Assembly: GCA_023614405.1 (NCBI GenBank)
Contig: CM042689.1
Coordinates: 307,063,132-307,127,131, forward strand
Direction of reading: 5' to 3'
Source: Avena insularis
Lineage: Eukaryota; Streptophyta; Magnoliopsida; Poales; Poaceae
DNA length: 64,000 nucleotides
A program made the position numbers and the translations under genes. This document shows, in pieces, positions 30,000 to 41,495 of this stretch. The notes below the pieces were generated by a model. That model was given only the letters and a program-made list of their open reading frames with translations, was not told where the DNA came from and did not search any database. The number at the start of each line of letters is the position of its first letter. The first letter of the stretch is position 1.

Positions 30000-32355
30000 G
30001 GAGACAAGTCAATAAGTTATAATAGCAAAGCTTAACGATTCTAGTCAATTAGATGTTACTATCGTAGTGGCAAGGCACCCAGTCAACCGGTGGTGAGGTC
30101 TTCAGTTTGAATCCTAGGCATTTTGTGTTAAAATATAGAGTTACTTTTTTGTACTCTCAGGATGACATCTGAGACCCAGATAAACTGCTGCTGCATTTAG
30201 CAATGTTGCCAAGGTCAGAATAACGAACTCGACCCGAAAAAACAGTCCAACATATATAGACACGTTTAATATAAATAGAGGTTGACATGTGGGACCCAAC
30301 ATGGACACGTTTAATTCAAATAGTGACTGACATGGGACCTAGATAAACTCTTGCTGCATCTAGCAATGTTGCCAAGGTCAGGACGACAGACTCGACCCGA
30401 AAAACAGTCCAACATATATAAACACGTTTAATTCAAATAGAGGTTGACATGTGAGACCCAATATGGACACGTTTAATTTAAATAGTGGCTGACATGTGGG
30501 ACCCATTATAGACACGTTTCCTGCATAGAGAGGGCTGCAATATGGGACCCAACATAGACACGTTTCGTCTACATAGAAGGCTAACATGTGGGACCCAGAA
30601 TCGAAGTGTAGATTAACATTTTTTATACTCTATAAGACTGACATCTAGGGCCTAGGTAAACTGCTGCTGCATCATAGACACGTTTCCCCTCAAAAAAAAT
30701 CCACCAATGTTGCCAAGGTCATAACGACAGACTCAACCTGAAAAAATAGTCCAACATACACACGTTTCTTCAAATAGAGGCTGACATCTGGGACCCAGCG
30801 TAGACACATTTCCTGCATAGAGGTTGCTGACATCTGGTACCCAGCTACGGACCAAAGTCAGAACAACGGAGGCGGCCGAAAAAGTCCATCATAGCACGTT
30901 TCATTTATGGAAAGGCTGACATATGGGACCAACCAGAGAGACCTCCTATAGGTGTTGCATCAAGCACCGTTGCCAAGTTCGAATAAGGTAGGCTCGAGCA
31001 AGGAAAAAGTCTAACATGCACTTCTAATGAGATGCTGACATGTGGGACCCAGCAGCGTGACCAAACGGCAGATTAGTCAAGCAACGCTATCTAGTTTGGA
31101 CAGGACAGCGCGAGAGAAGAAAAAATTCCATCATATACACACTATTATTCTAATGTGAGGCTAACATATGAGACCCACCAGCCTGTATAAACGGCTAATG
31201 CAGCGAGCAACGCTATCAAGTTAACACGGAGGAGCGACCGAGGGCAAAAAATTCCATCATACACACGTTTCTTCTAATAAGAGTATGACATGTGGGGAGT
31301 AGCTGCGTGATTATGCATCTGGCAGCGCTATCAAGTTCGTAATAGGGTAGCGCGACCGAGGGAAAAAATCCATCATACACACGTTTCTTCTAATGAGAGG
31401 ATGACATGTGGGTCCAGATACGTGATTAAAAGGCAGCTCAATCAAGTTCGGAACAGGGTAGTGGGAGCGAATGAAACAATTCCAACATACACACGATTCT
31501 TCTAATGGGAGGCTGGCATGTGGGACCCAACATCGTGATTAACGGCAGATAGTTCGAATAACGTTATCGATTTCAAATCAAGGAGGCACGAGCCAAGGAT
31601 TTTTTTATCATGCACACGTTTCTTCTGATGAGAGGATGACATGTGGGCCCAGCTACGTGATTAAACTATAGATGTATCTAGCAGCGCTATCAAGTTCAGA
31701 ACAAGGTTGCGGGAGCGAAAGAAAAAATTCCATCATACACATGATTCTTTTAATGAGAGGCTGGCATGTGGGACCCAACATCGTGATTAATGGCAGATAG
31801 ACCGAGCAATGATATTGAGATCATATCAGGGAGGCATGAGCCAAGGAAAAAATCCCGCATGCACATGTTTCTTCTAGTGTGAGGATGACACGTGGGACAG
31901 CCTGATTAAATGGCAGATGCATCGAGCGATGCTATCAAGTTTGGAATAGGGAAGGAAAAATTCTATCATACACACGATTCCTCTAATGTGAGGAAGATAT
32001 GTGGGACCTAGCAGCCTGACTAAATGGAAGAGTCATCAAACAACGTTATCGAGTTCAAATCAGGGAGGCATGACCGAAAAGTTTGGTCCGCTATAGTCAC
32101 TGACGTCCGGGACCCACACGCAAAAAAATACTTTGGCGAGTCAACATCTCGCGAGGAAGCGGAAATCTTACTTCTGCCACGGGCACGTCGAGCTTCCTCC
32201 ATGTTTTTAGCGGTTTCGTCGTAGTATAGGGGCGTGAAACTGGAAAAAAAGTTTTGCATCGGCCACGGTTGAGCCGAGATTTTCTTCGCGGAAGAGGTGC
32301 ATTCTACGATGACCGACGGGCTCAGTCGTTGCAGAAGGAAACATTTCTTGTAGTG
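30000..32355. mobile_element. 3' end of a CACTA (En/Spm-type) transposon with subterminal repeats
   Basis: Ends aaacatttcttgtagtg at 32355, the reverse complement of the CACTACAAGAAA terminus of grass CACTA elements, followed by tga as possible 3-bp target. From about 30870 to 32090 roughly ten units of 115-127 bp repeat (cacacgtttcttctaatgag, gacatgtgggaccca, atcaagttcggaac); 30180-30870 holds related shorter units. Dense subterminal repeats serve as transposase-binding sites in this family. No transposase ORF and no left CACTA terminus are present, so only the 3' part survives. It abuts integrase sequence of a Copia element, so it inserted there, or a deletion joined them. Confidence 0.75.
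30065..30115 (+). other. tRNA-like promoter boxes (possible SINE head)
   Basis: tggcaaggcac resembles a Pol III A box and agtttgaatcc, about 35 bases on, resembles a B box (9 of 11 positions). No cloverleaf or poly-A/T tail was found. Confidence 0.3.
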
Positions 32356-32358
32356 TGA

Positions 32359-33371
32359 GGGACTGTGGTATAGTACCACAACTTACGCCAACCGGAACAC
32401 CACAACATAATGGTGTGTCGGAACGACGTAACCACACTCTATTGGATAGTGTTTGATCTATGATGTCTTTGACTGATTTGTCTGTGTCGTTTTGGGGCTA
32501 TGCATTAGAAGCTGCAGCTTTTATTCTAAACAGAGCACCATCCAAATCCGTGGAGAAAACACCATATGAGATATGGTGTGGCAAGAAGCCAAAATTGTCG
32601 TTCTTGAAGGTTTGGGGATGTGAGGCTTGCGTTAAGAAACTATAGCCTGACAAACTCGAACCTAAAGTGGAATAGTGCATCTTTGTAGGATACCCAAAGG
32701 AGACTATTGGGTATATCTTATACAACAAAGACGAGGGAAAACATTTGTCGCTAAAGACGGCATCTTTCTAGAGAAAGAGTTTCTCGCAAAAGGGTTTAGT
32801 GGAAGAAAGATAGAGTTAGATGAAATCGTTGACCCTTCTATCCAAATACTGAGTAGTGCAACAGAAACTGTTCCGGAACCGCCTTCTACAGTGGAAGAAG
32901 AAACGAATGATATATATATCATAACATCGAAGCTCCTATGGTTCAGAGATCTACAAGGGCTCGTGCTATCCCAGATTGGTATAGTAGCCTTGTGATGTCA
33001 GTCTTGTTAGATGAACATGAAGAACCTAAAACCTACAATGAAGCAATGGAGAGTGCTGACTCCAATAAATGGCTACAAGCCATGAAATCTGAGATAGGAT
33101 CCATGCATGAGAACCAAGTTTGGAACTTGGTGGATCTCCCGGAAGGTTGAAAGGCCGTGCAGAACAAATGGATCTTTAAGAAGAAGACATATGTTGATGT
33201 CAATGTGATTGTTCATAAGGCGAGACTTGTTGCAAAGGGTTTTCAACAAGTGGAAGGAATTGACTACAGCGAGACATTCTCTCATGTGGCAATGTTGAAA
33301 TCTGTCCGGATTTTACTAGCAATTGCTGCATATTATGATTATGAGATATGGCAGATGGATTTAAAGACCGC
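32359..33371 (+). pseudogene. Copia pol, first part: end of integrase to start of reverse transcriptase
   Basis: The reading starts inside the integrase core (TPQHNGVSERRN at about 32394-32430), continues through the integrase C-terminal region (ILNRAPSKSVEKTPYEIW, then VWGCEA, then FVGYPK) and a spacer, to the beginning of the Copia RT (NKWIFKKK, KARLVAKGFQQ, ETFSHVAMLKSVR, IWQMDLKTA). There are several in-frame stops and frameshifts. It stops at 33371, where the Tat element is inserted; the same codon run continues at 60345 with FLNGHINEELYM. The 5' part (LTR, gag, protease, integrase front) is absent: the CACTA end sits at its left border. Confidence 0.85.
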
Positions 33372-33860
33372 TGACATGGATATACCCCACGGGTACATGA
33401 AATTGGTATACCTGGTCCAGCCCAAGGAAGGCCCACGTCAGGACACACAACCCATGAAGACTTCGGGTGTCCCAAGCCCATGACGTTTTCGACTCCTTGG
33501 AGGACAAGTCTAGATTAGATAGAATTTCAAAGGGTATAAACCCTAATTTGTAACCGACTCGACCTAACCCGGGACCTTCCTATCTATATAAAGGCCAGGA
33601 GGGCATGGCGAGAGGGATCTCTGACCACCACAAACACACCTCCATGCCAGATTAAATCTATTCACCCATGTAACCTTCGGTTCCGCCATAATCAAGAGAA
33701 GACAAGTAGGAGTAGGGTTTTCCCTCCGGGGGCCTGAACCTGGGTAAATCTCGTGTCCCTATGTTGCTTGTCTGTTAACCGTTCCGTGACTTCTAGCATC
33801 CCCATCTTCTCCAAAACCCAAGTCCATAACAATGGGCATTGACGAGATCGAACCTCGTCA
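33372..33860 (+). repeat. Tat element 5' LTR (489 bp)
   Basis: TG...CA ends; its last 227 bp match 60113-60339. A TATA box (tatataaa, 33585-33592) marks the likely promoter, followed by the transcribed R/U5 part. The PBS follows after two bases. Confidence 0.9.
33585..33592 (+). promoter_or_regulatory. TATA box of the Tat LTR
   Basis: tatataaa in ctatctatataaaggcc, about 275 bp before the LTR end, a normal place for an LTR promoter. Confidence 0.65.
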
Positions 33861-33862
33861 AT

Positions 33863-33880
33863 TGGCGCCGTTTGTGGGAA
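33863..33880 (+). promoter_or_regulatory. Primer-binding site of the Tat element
   Basis: tggcgccgtttgtgggaa follows the LTR after two bases. This TGGCGCCG(T)TGTGGG type is common in grass Tat-clade elements and differs from the Met-tRNA PBS of the other elements in this window. Confidence 0.8.
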
Positions 33881-33942
33881 ACGGGGACGCTGATCATGCG
33901 GTTGTGACGGTTCCATCCAGAGCGATCTAGAACTCATCGACA

Positions 33943-36235
33943 ATGGAGAGTCATCTCCTCTTTGGCACCTTCGACTTCACCGCCCACTCACCGGCCACCT
34001 TGAAGGATTTCGAGTCCATCGGCGACGGGCTCGAGATGCTGTTCGGGAGCTTCTGCTTCCAGGTGGGGCAGACTAGCACCCTCCGCCTCCTAGAGCGGGT
34101 GCCACCACCATCCATCAGGCCTGCATCGTGGGTCCGACCCATCGGCGTGTTGCATGCGTCGACGTTGACAGATGACTCAGATGACGGCACGTTGCAACTC
34201 TGATTTGTGCGCCCCCCCTTCGGATGAACGAACCTACGGTTCCAGATCTGAAAGCTGTGGCAGCAGCGACCCACTCTGCGGACGCTGCCTATGCGTCGTT
34301 GTCATCAACAATGTAACGGACCCGCCGCCGGGTTCGAGTGCGCAGCAAACACCCAATCCCCCTCCCAACCCACAAATTGGGAACGTAGGAAACAGGGGAG
34401 ATCCGCCTAACAGGCCCAACGAAGGCGACGCTCACGCCTACAACCAGATCAACCTCAACGAGGAAGGCTGGCGCCAAGCACGCTAGGCTGTGGTAGGCAA
34501 CATAATCTTACCTGTGAATGCCTCCAGGGATCTACTGATGGCCTACCACCTCCTCCTCATCGATGAGCACAACCGACAGGTGAAGCTGATGGAGGAGCTT
34601 GACAAGCGTAAGAAGACAGCTGCAGAATCCAGCGCGCGGCGAGCTGCGCTCTCCGCCGCTGACGGTTCCACTTCACATGGCAACAACGCCAACAAGTATC
34701 GCTCCCGCACGGAGCGCATGGACCCCTCCGCCCGACACGAGGTCACCAGGGCCCTCAACACGTCCTTCATGACGATGGTTTCACACGACAACGTCATGCC
34801 AAAAACGCCGCAGGCTGCGATCATGGCAGCCACTGCATATCTCGCGTCCCATCCGCCCCCGGCGGGCAACCTGAAGAGCGCCATGCACAAGTCCGCCCTA
34901 CCAGGCCTCAGACTCGTCGGAGCTTGCGCTCCACGATGATGCTCCTGTGGAGCCGAAGAAAAAGGTTGTTGTCAAGTTTAGTCGGAGCTCTACACCCTCA
35001 TCTAAGGAATACGAGCACGACCTGCCCCGGCGCCGCAAGATCCCACGATGCTGCAGCAGCACCTACGGCGCTCACAACAAGCTCACCCAGCGAAGATCAA
35101 CAAGGCACGTGTCAAACGCGCATGTTCAACTGAGTCCGAAGAAGAAGACGACGGAGAGCTATGCGGAGCCAGATGCTTCAGCAGATCCGTTTGGCGAATG
35201 TGGACGCCGAAAAATTTCAAGCTCCCTTCGGACAACCCGAAGTTCGATGGCACGTAGGAGCCAAAGGCTAGGCTCGATGATCACCTGTCGTCGGTCAAGA
35301 TCCATGGAGGGAACAAGAACACCACCTTACAATGCCTTCAGTTCCAACTGACAGGCGCGGCCAGGGTCTGGCTTGGCAGCCTATCTTCCGGCTCCATCTG
35401 AAGCTGGGAAGAGCTGGCGTACATCTTCATCTGCAACTCCAAGGGCACCAGCAAGAGGCCAGCCTCAATCGAGGAGTTGTGGGCCTACACCCAACATACC
35501 AGCGAGTCCATCCGCTCGTACATACTCTGCTGGTCCCACATCAAGAACTCCACCGCACATATCTCCGAGGAAAGAGCAATTGACGCCTTCAAGGATGGTG
35601 TCAGGCGCCCGGATTTATAGGAGGAACTTGGGCGCGTCAATCCCAAGACGCTCGACCACCTCATGGACATCGCCAACCGATGGGAAGATGGCGAAGATTC
35701 CATCAACCGAGCACATTCGGATGACGAAGACGACTACGGCCGCAGGCGCGAACATCGTAGCAAAAGAAGATCACGTGTCTACGACGACCGTGATGGATTC
35801 GACATTGTTGTGGCTGGATACGCCAATCGACGCGATGACGACAACTGCAACAGCGGATACCGCAGAAATAACTACCGTGACGGAGGTCGACCCACACAAA
35901 CATGGCAACATCGCAACTGTGATGATGATCCTTCGGCATACGAAAAGCTATCTGGTCCCTGCACCATGCACTTCTACATTGACAAGCAAGATGGTAAGAG
36001 GAAGGCCAGCCAAATGCTCAAGTATTGCCGAGAATTCCAGAAGCTCGGCGAGGGATTCACTCAAATGCGGCGCCATACCGTGAACCCTGGATTCGGACCC
36101 GCACCCGCACCAGGTGACATTTCCCATGGAGCTCCTCCACCATCACCAGGCGCACCGTCACAACCTCTGGTCGCACCAATGCCAAATAATGGCGCAAGAG
36201 GGTACCCGCCACAAAAAGGGTCCCTCATGATCTAG
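33943..36235 (+). pseudogene. Tat gag region, frameshifted
   Basis: The reading moves between frames (33943-34203, 34490-34939, 35048-35257, 35260-35700, 35663-36235). The capsid-like core is around 35270-35700 (FQLTGAARVWLGSL, SWEELAYIFI, ELWAYTQ, HLMDIANRWEDGEDSI), the usual retrotransposon gag order. 35663-36235 gives an acidic/basic linker (DDEDDYGRRREHRSKRR) and a post-core segment (CTMHFYIDKQDGKRKASQML). Gag would form the virus-like particle in the cytoplasm; here it cannot be made. Confidence 0.75.
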
Positions 36236-36249
36236 AAGGGGCGCCCAAC

Positions 36250-38400
36250 CAACAGGGTGCAGAAGAAGATGACCTGCCAAGTCAGCCTGGCTGTGACCTC
36301 TCCACCAGCCATACCTGAGTACCTCAGTGGCTCGGAGACTTGCATCACGTTTGATCATTCGGATCACCCATGCCAGATCCCTCGCCCAGGTCATGCTTCC
36401 CTGGTGCTCGAGGCCCAGATCGGGGGATTCGAGATGATCCGCGTCTTCATGGATGGCGGAAGCGGCATCAATCTGATGTTCGCCAGCACACTGCAGCAAT
36501 GCGGATCCCGCTGTGCAGCCTAGAACAATCAGACACGACGTTCCATGGCATAGTACCAGGGAAGGGCATATGCCCCCTTGGAAAGATATGGCTCGACGTC
36601 ATCTTCGGCCAGCCCGAAAACTTTAGGTGCGAGCGTCTAGAGTTCGAAGTGGTGGACTGGCCATCACAGTACCACGCCATCCTCGGGCGCGTGCCATTCG
36701 CAAGATTCTGGCGATGCCGCTACGCATACACCGCTCAAGATGCGGGACCAGGTGTCATCATCGTCCAAGGAAGCTTCACCAGGTCCGATCATTGCGACAG
36801 AGACTTCAACAGAATCTCCCAGTCGTTCGGCATGCAGGAGGAGCTCACGAGGCTCAGAGAGGTGACGGACAATGGGGCACCCCCAGTTAGCAGGCAAAAC
36901 GCACATGATATGTCGTTCGACTCCACGATCAACACGAAGAAGGTGCATGTCCAACCAACGGACGCCTCTAAGACAATGTTGATCGCCAATGAACTCAATC
37001 CCACATAGGAAAGCGCGCTTGTCGAATTCCTCCGTGAGCGCTGGGAAATTTTCGCCTGGTGTCCCACAGACATGCCAGGAATTCCTAGGTAATTTGCCAA
37101 GCATGCACTCAATGTGTTTCCGGATGCGAAGCCAGTCAAGCAGTCTATCCGACGACTGTCCGAACCAAGAGCCGAAGCCATTGGAATCAAAGTCAACAGA
37201 CTGCTCGATGCCAACTTCATCAGGGAAATCAAGGAGAGTGAGTGGCTAGCCAACACCGTACTAGTCCCCAATAAGGACATGAACATCCTACGGGTGTGTG
37301 TGGACTTCACATCGCTCAACAAGCACTGTCCCAAGGACCACTTCCCTCTACCGTGGATCGATCAAATCATCGATTCGACTACAGTATGCGAGAAACTCTC
37401 CTTCTTCGACGCCTACTCAGGCTATAACCGGATTTGGCTCAAGGTCGGAGATCAGGAGAAAACGACGTTCATCACGCCGTTCAGAGTGTTCTGCTACAAC
37501 ACCATGCCCTTCGGGCTGAAGAATGCAGGTGCCACATAGCAAAGGTGCATGCAGGCGTGCCTGAAAAACCAGATCGGTCACAACATTAAAGTCTATGTCG
37601 ACGAGATAGTAATCAAGACCAGGGAGGCCAAGACGATGATCGGCAATCTCCGAGAGATGTTCGATAACCTTGATCACTACAAGATCAAGCTAAACCCAGA
37701 CAAGTGCGCCTTCGGCGTCCCATCTAGCCAGTTACTCGGCTACTTCATCTCCCAACGGGGGATCGAGGCAAATCCGAAGAAAATCAGGGCCATACTGGTC
37801 AAGGAGAAGCTGAAGAACCTCAAGGGCGTCCAGCAGCTAGCTGGGAGGATCGCGGTGCTAAGCAGATTCATCAGCCGGATGGGCGAGAAGGCCCTACCCT
37901 TTTACCAGCTGCTGCACAAGGCGAACAAGTTCAAGTGGACACCCGAAGCAGATGACGCGTTCGAGGACCTCAAGCGGCTGCTCTCCACCTCGCATGTCCT
38001 GGTCATGCCGAAGGAATGGGAACCTCTACTGCTATACATTGCAGCTACACATCAGGTGGTAAGCACCGTACTCGTGGTCGAACGACCCGAAAATGGCAAG
38101 ACCCACGGGGTCCAACGCCCAATCTACTATCTCAGTGAGGTACTGACCCCAAAAAAGCAGAGGTACCCTCACTACCAGAAGCTCGCTTATGGCATATTCA
38201 TGACGGCGCGCCGACTGAGCCACTACTTCCAGGAGCATCAGATCATGGTCGTCAACGACGCCCCACCGTCAAACATCCTGAACAACCCCGAAGTCATGGG
38301 GTGCGTAGCCTCATGGGGCATTAAGCTGTCCCCTCTGGACATAATCTATGAACGACGCACCGCCATCAGGTCCTCCCTGACTTCCTCGTCCACTGGATAG
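36250..38400 (+). pseudogene. Tat protease, reverse transcriptase and RNase H
   Basis: Protease: FMDGGSGINLMFA near 36450-36490 (aspartic DGGS active site variant). RT: starts near 37010 with an uncoupled stop, then FIREI..ESEWLANTVLV, MNILRVCVDFTSLNKHCPKD, LSFFDAYSGYNRIWL, TTFITPFRVFCYNTMPFGLKNAGAT, and after a stop at 37537 YVDEIVIKTR, where the catalytic YVDD/YVDDI is changed to YVDE. RNase H connection: LNPDKCAFGV, LLGYFISQRGIE, FKWTPEADDAFEDLK, and HYQKLAYGIFMTARRLSHYF. Stops are at about 37009, 37090 and 37537. RT copies the element RNA to DNA; this copy is inactive by both stops and the YVDE change. Confidence 0.85.
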
Positions 38401-38429
38401 AGCTCTAGCTACCGGACACTCTGGACATG

Positions 38430-38735
38430 GCGCAGTCCTAGACGATGCACATCGACGGCTCTAAGCACGAGGCTGGAGCAGGGGCAGGCGTCATACTAAC
38501 GTCCCGTCAAGGCGACAAGATGAAGTACGTCCTTCAGATGAAGTTTCATGCCTCTAACAACGAGGCCAAATACGAGGCCCTCATTCACGGCATGAGGATG
38601 GCCAAGGTCTGTGGCACAACATGCCTCGTCATCTACGGTGACTCGAACCTTGTCGTCCAGCAGACGATGAACGAGTGCGATGCTCACAGCGCCAACATGA
38701 TCGCATATCGCTCGCTCTACAATTCACTCGAATGA
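38430..38735 (+). pseudogene. Second RNase H domain (archaeal-type, Tat-clade hallmark)
   Basis: Starts with HIDGSKHEAGAGAGVIL, then NNEAKYEALIHGMRMA and YGDSNLVVQQ: the D, E, D set of an RNase H active site, separate from the Gypsy RNase H just upstream. Such an extra RNase H between RNase H and integrase is a known property of Tat elements. A stop at 38735 cuts the C-terminus; its remainder (EADRLANI) is readable in another frame near 38780-38810. Confidence 0.8.
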
Positions 38736-39076
38736 GACTTTGACGGCTGCGAGCTTCGGCACGTTGGCAGAGAAAGCAACGAAGAAGCTGACAGGCTCGC
38801 CAACATTGGCTCCACCTGCGCACGGGTGCCACCAGGCGTGTTCCTCGAACAAATCTGCATACCCTCTATCAAGAGGAAATTCCCAAAAGGCTCAGCCGAA
38901 GAAGCAGAGCACTCAAGGGCTGCGGTACCCGAAGGCCAGGAAGTACCCGAAAAGCTAGACACATAGGCCGAGCTGGTCAGCCTGATGCAGGTCATGGCGG
39001 TTGAAGAGACGTGGATGATGTCGTACCTTCGGTACTTGATAAACAACCAACTGCCCGATGACCCGACAGATGCCCG

Positions 39077-40231
39077 ATGCATATCTCACCGGTCAAAGCC
39101 TTCACTATCATCAATAGCGAACTGTACAAGCGCAGCATTTCGTCTTTGCTCCAACGGTGCGTCACCATCGGTGATAGAAAAAGCAACCTCCAAGACATCC
39201 ATAAGGGTATCTGCGGCCATCATGCAAGCAGCCGGGCCCTAGTCGCCAAAGCTCTACGAGTTGGGTTCTACTGGCCAACCGCAATGAACGACGCCAAGGA
39301 CATCATCCAGAGGTGCAACGCCTGCAGAGGTACGCGGAAAAGCCACACGCGCCAGGATCCGAGCTGAGGCCCATATCGCTGGCCTGGCCCTTCGCCCAGT
39401 GGGGCCTAGACATGATTGGCAAACTGCCAAAGTCCTCGCCAGGAGGCCACGTCTTCCTCCTGGTCGCAGTCGACAAAATTCACCAAGTGGATCGAGGCCA
39501 TGCCCGTCACCAACCAAAGCAGCAAAACTGCCATCAATTTTTTCGAGTCCATTGTCTACAGGTTCGGCGTGCCTCATAGCATCATAACGGACAATGGCTC
39601 GAATTTCATCTCAAAGGAATTTCGATACTTGTATGGCAACATCGGCATCAACATATCATACGCCTCCATCGCGCACCCGTAGACCAATGGACAGGTCGAA
39701 AAGGACAACGGCCTCATAGGCAACGACATCAAGAAGCACCTACTTTTCCCACTCGAATGGCTTGCGGGATCCTGGCTAGATGAGCTACCCTCTGTTCTTT
39801 GGAGCCTGCGTACAACGCCAAACAGTTCAACCGGCTACATGCCCTTCTTCATGGTGCATGGATCCGAAGCTGTGCTACCTACTGAGGTACGCCACAAGGC
39901 CCCACGGGTTGTCGCCTACAGCAAAGCCGAATCATCGGCAGCACTCGAAGACGCCGCCGACACACTCGACGAAGCACGCGACATCGCCGCGGCTCGCTAA
40001 GTGGTCTATCAGGAGAGCCTCCACAAATACCACAGCTGACGGCTGCGCCCACGGTCCTTCGTTGAAGGAGACCTCATCCTGCGAATCAACCAAGAACGTC
40101 ACAAGAAGCTCGAGTCACCCTCGGAAGGACCCTACATCGTCACCGAAGTCATCCCAGGTGGCGCCTATCGCCTCATGGACGTCGCATCAGGAGTCAAATA
40201 CTCCAACCCCTGGAACGTCGCACAATTGTGA
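39077..40231 (+). pseudogene. Tat integrase
   Basis: HHCC zinc domain at about 39205-39345 (HKGICGHHA, then CNACRG). Catalytic core: W..DMIG near 39400, KFTKWIEAMPVTNQSS, IITDNGSNFISKEF, then a stop in place of the residue before TNGQVEKDNG (the D,D,E glutamate lies in QVE). C-terminal: LPSVLWSLRTTPNSSTGYMPFFMVHGSEAVLP and a GPYIVTEVIPGGAYRL tail ending near 40231. Frame changes at about 39360-39480 and stops at 39681 and about 40000. It would insert the cDNA in the nucleus. Confidence 0.85.
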
Positions 40232-41495
40232 TGCTTCTACCCCTAGTTAACCTTTAGTTTCAATAAGGCTACTCAACCGAACAATGTACCTCCTTGTTTG
40301 CTATGAATAAAAGCTAAGTTCCGGGGGCTACACCTGACCTAACAACTTCGTCGACTACAAACAACGCATGCAACCCGAGTAGCTGGCCACATCAGGCTAA
40401 CGAAATGGACATTCACATTACAAGGAACCACGTGCCAATACATATAAAATTTTACAAAGGGCATTACAAGCCCACTCGAATAAATACAAATTTTACATCA
40501 TATCGTATTTTCTTTATAGGATCTAATTGTTCTGGAGCATAACATTTTCCCGCTGCCCGAACAAATCTAGAATTTCTTTAGCATGCTACGCCACAGCCGC
40601 GTAGTGGGGGCGCATGTCCCATCAGCTGCCATCTGCTTGAAGGGGCGGCCCAGCCGCCACCTCCGCAAGATTAACATCATGGCGATGCAACCGAACAAGA
40701 TAAAGGGCTGCCTTCACCCCAGCAATCAGCTAATGGTGCACCAACTCCTTGACATGGCCTACATTTTGAAATTTGCCAAGAAGACCCCAAAAAGTGGAAG
40801 GCGCAGCGTCTAAAGGAAACATGACGGACCAATGGCCGCAAGATATGACCTCGCCTACCTCAGCACCCGAAGAACCTGGTGTACGCGATCTTGCACCATC
40901 GCAAGGACGATGGCTCGATCACGGTCCATCCATAAGAAGCCACCAACCTCCAGCTCTTGTTGCGTCAGGCAGTTCATCCAAATTGCGACGCGCTCCTTCT
41001 CTTCCCTCGGAATGAGATTCACATCTGCAAAAAATCATGGAATGAGCCATCATACAAATAAGGTGCACCCGAAAGAACATCGGTTCACAAATACTTACAT
41101 TGAAGTTGCTCACCCATCTGCCGCAACTCCACAAGCAAGAACTCCTCCCTGGCAGTGCCTCGCTCAGCATTGGACTTCCACACATCCGCGTGGCCTCGAA
41201 TGCTAAGGATATTCTTTTCTAGGCTGAGGACGCGATCACATAGAAAGGTCAATTGCAACGCATCATCCAAAGATGGTCGCGGCTCAGGAGCAGTCAGAGT
41301 GACAACTAGAGCCTCACCCGAAGGACCCTAAAGGCAAATAAGCAAGCATGAACATCACAAGCATTTTTGGCTGCAGCTCAAAGATAAACTTATATACATA
41401 AATAAAGCCTCCTCATGGCATAGTTGAACCTGTTCATCCAGAAGTTGTTAAAAAAGTAGCAAAAAAAGAAGCTACACTAGCTACAATACAAAGGC
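40232..41495. other. Tat 3' non-coding spacer after integrase
   Basis: No conserved domain seen. 40250-40560 is AT-rich and typical of the untranslated segment between pol and the antisense ORF region. Short plus-strand ORFs (40583-41206) face the antisense ORF exons and are probably chance readings or the distal end of the antisense transcript (41085-41270 minus). Confidence 0.5.

Noticed and set aside
30065..30115. A tRNA gene
   Set aside because: Only weak A and B boxes; no acceptor stem or anticodon arm could be folded.
36789..37334. 181-aa minus-strand ORF
   Set aside because: Antisense to the Tat RT region, with no motif of its own; the real antisense ORF lies further right, at 41496-44210.
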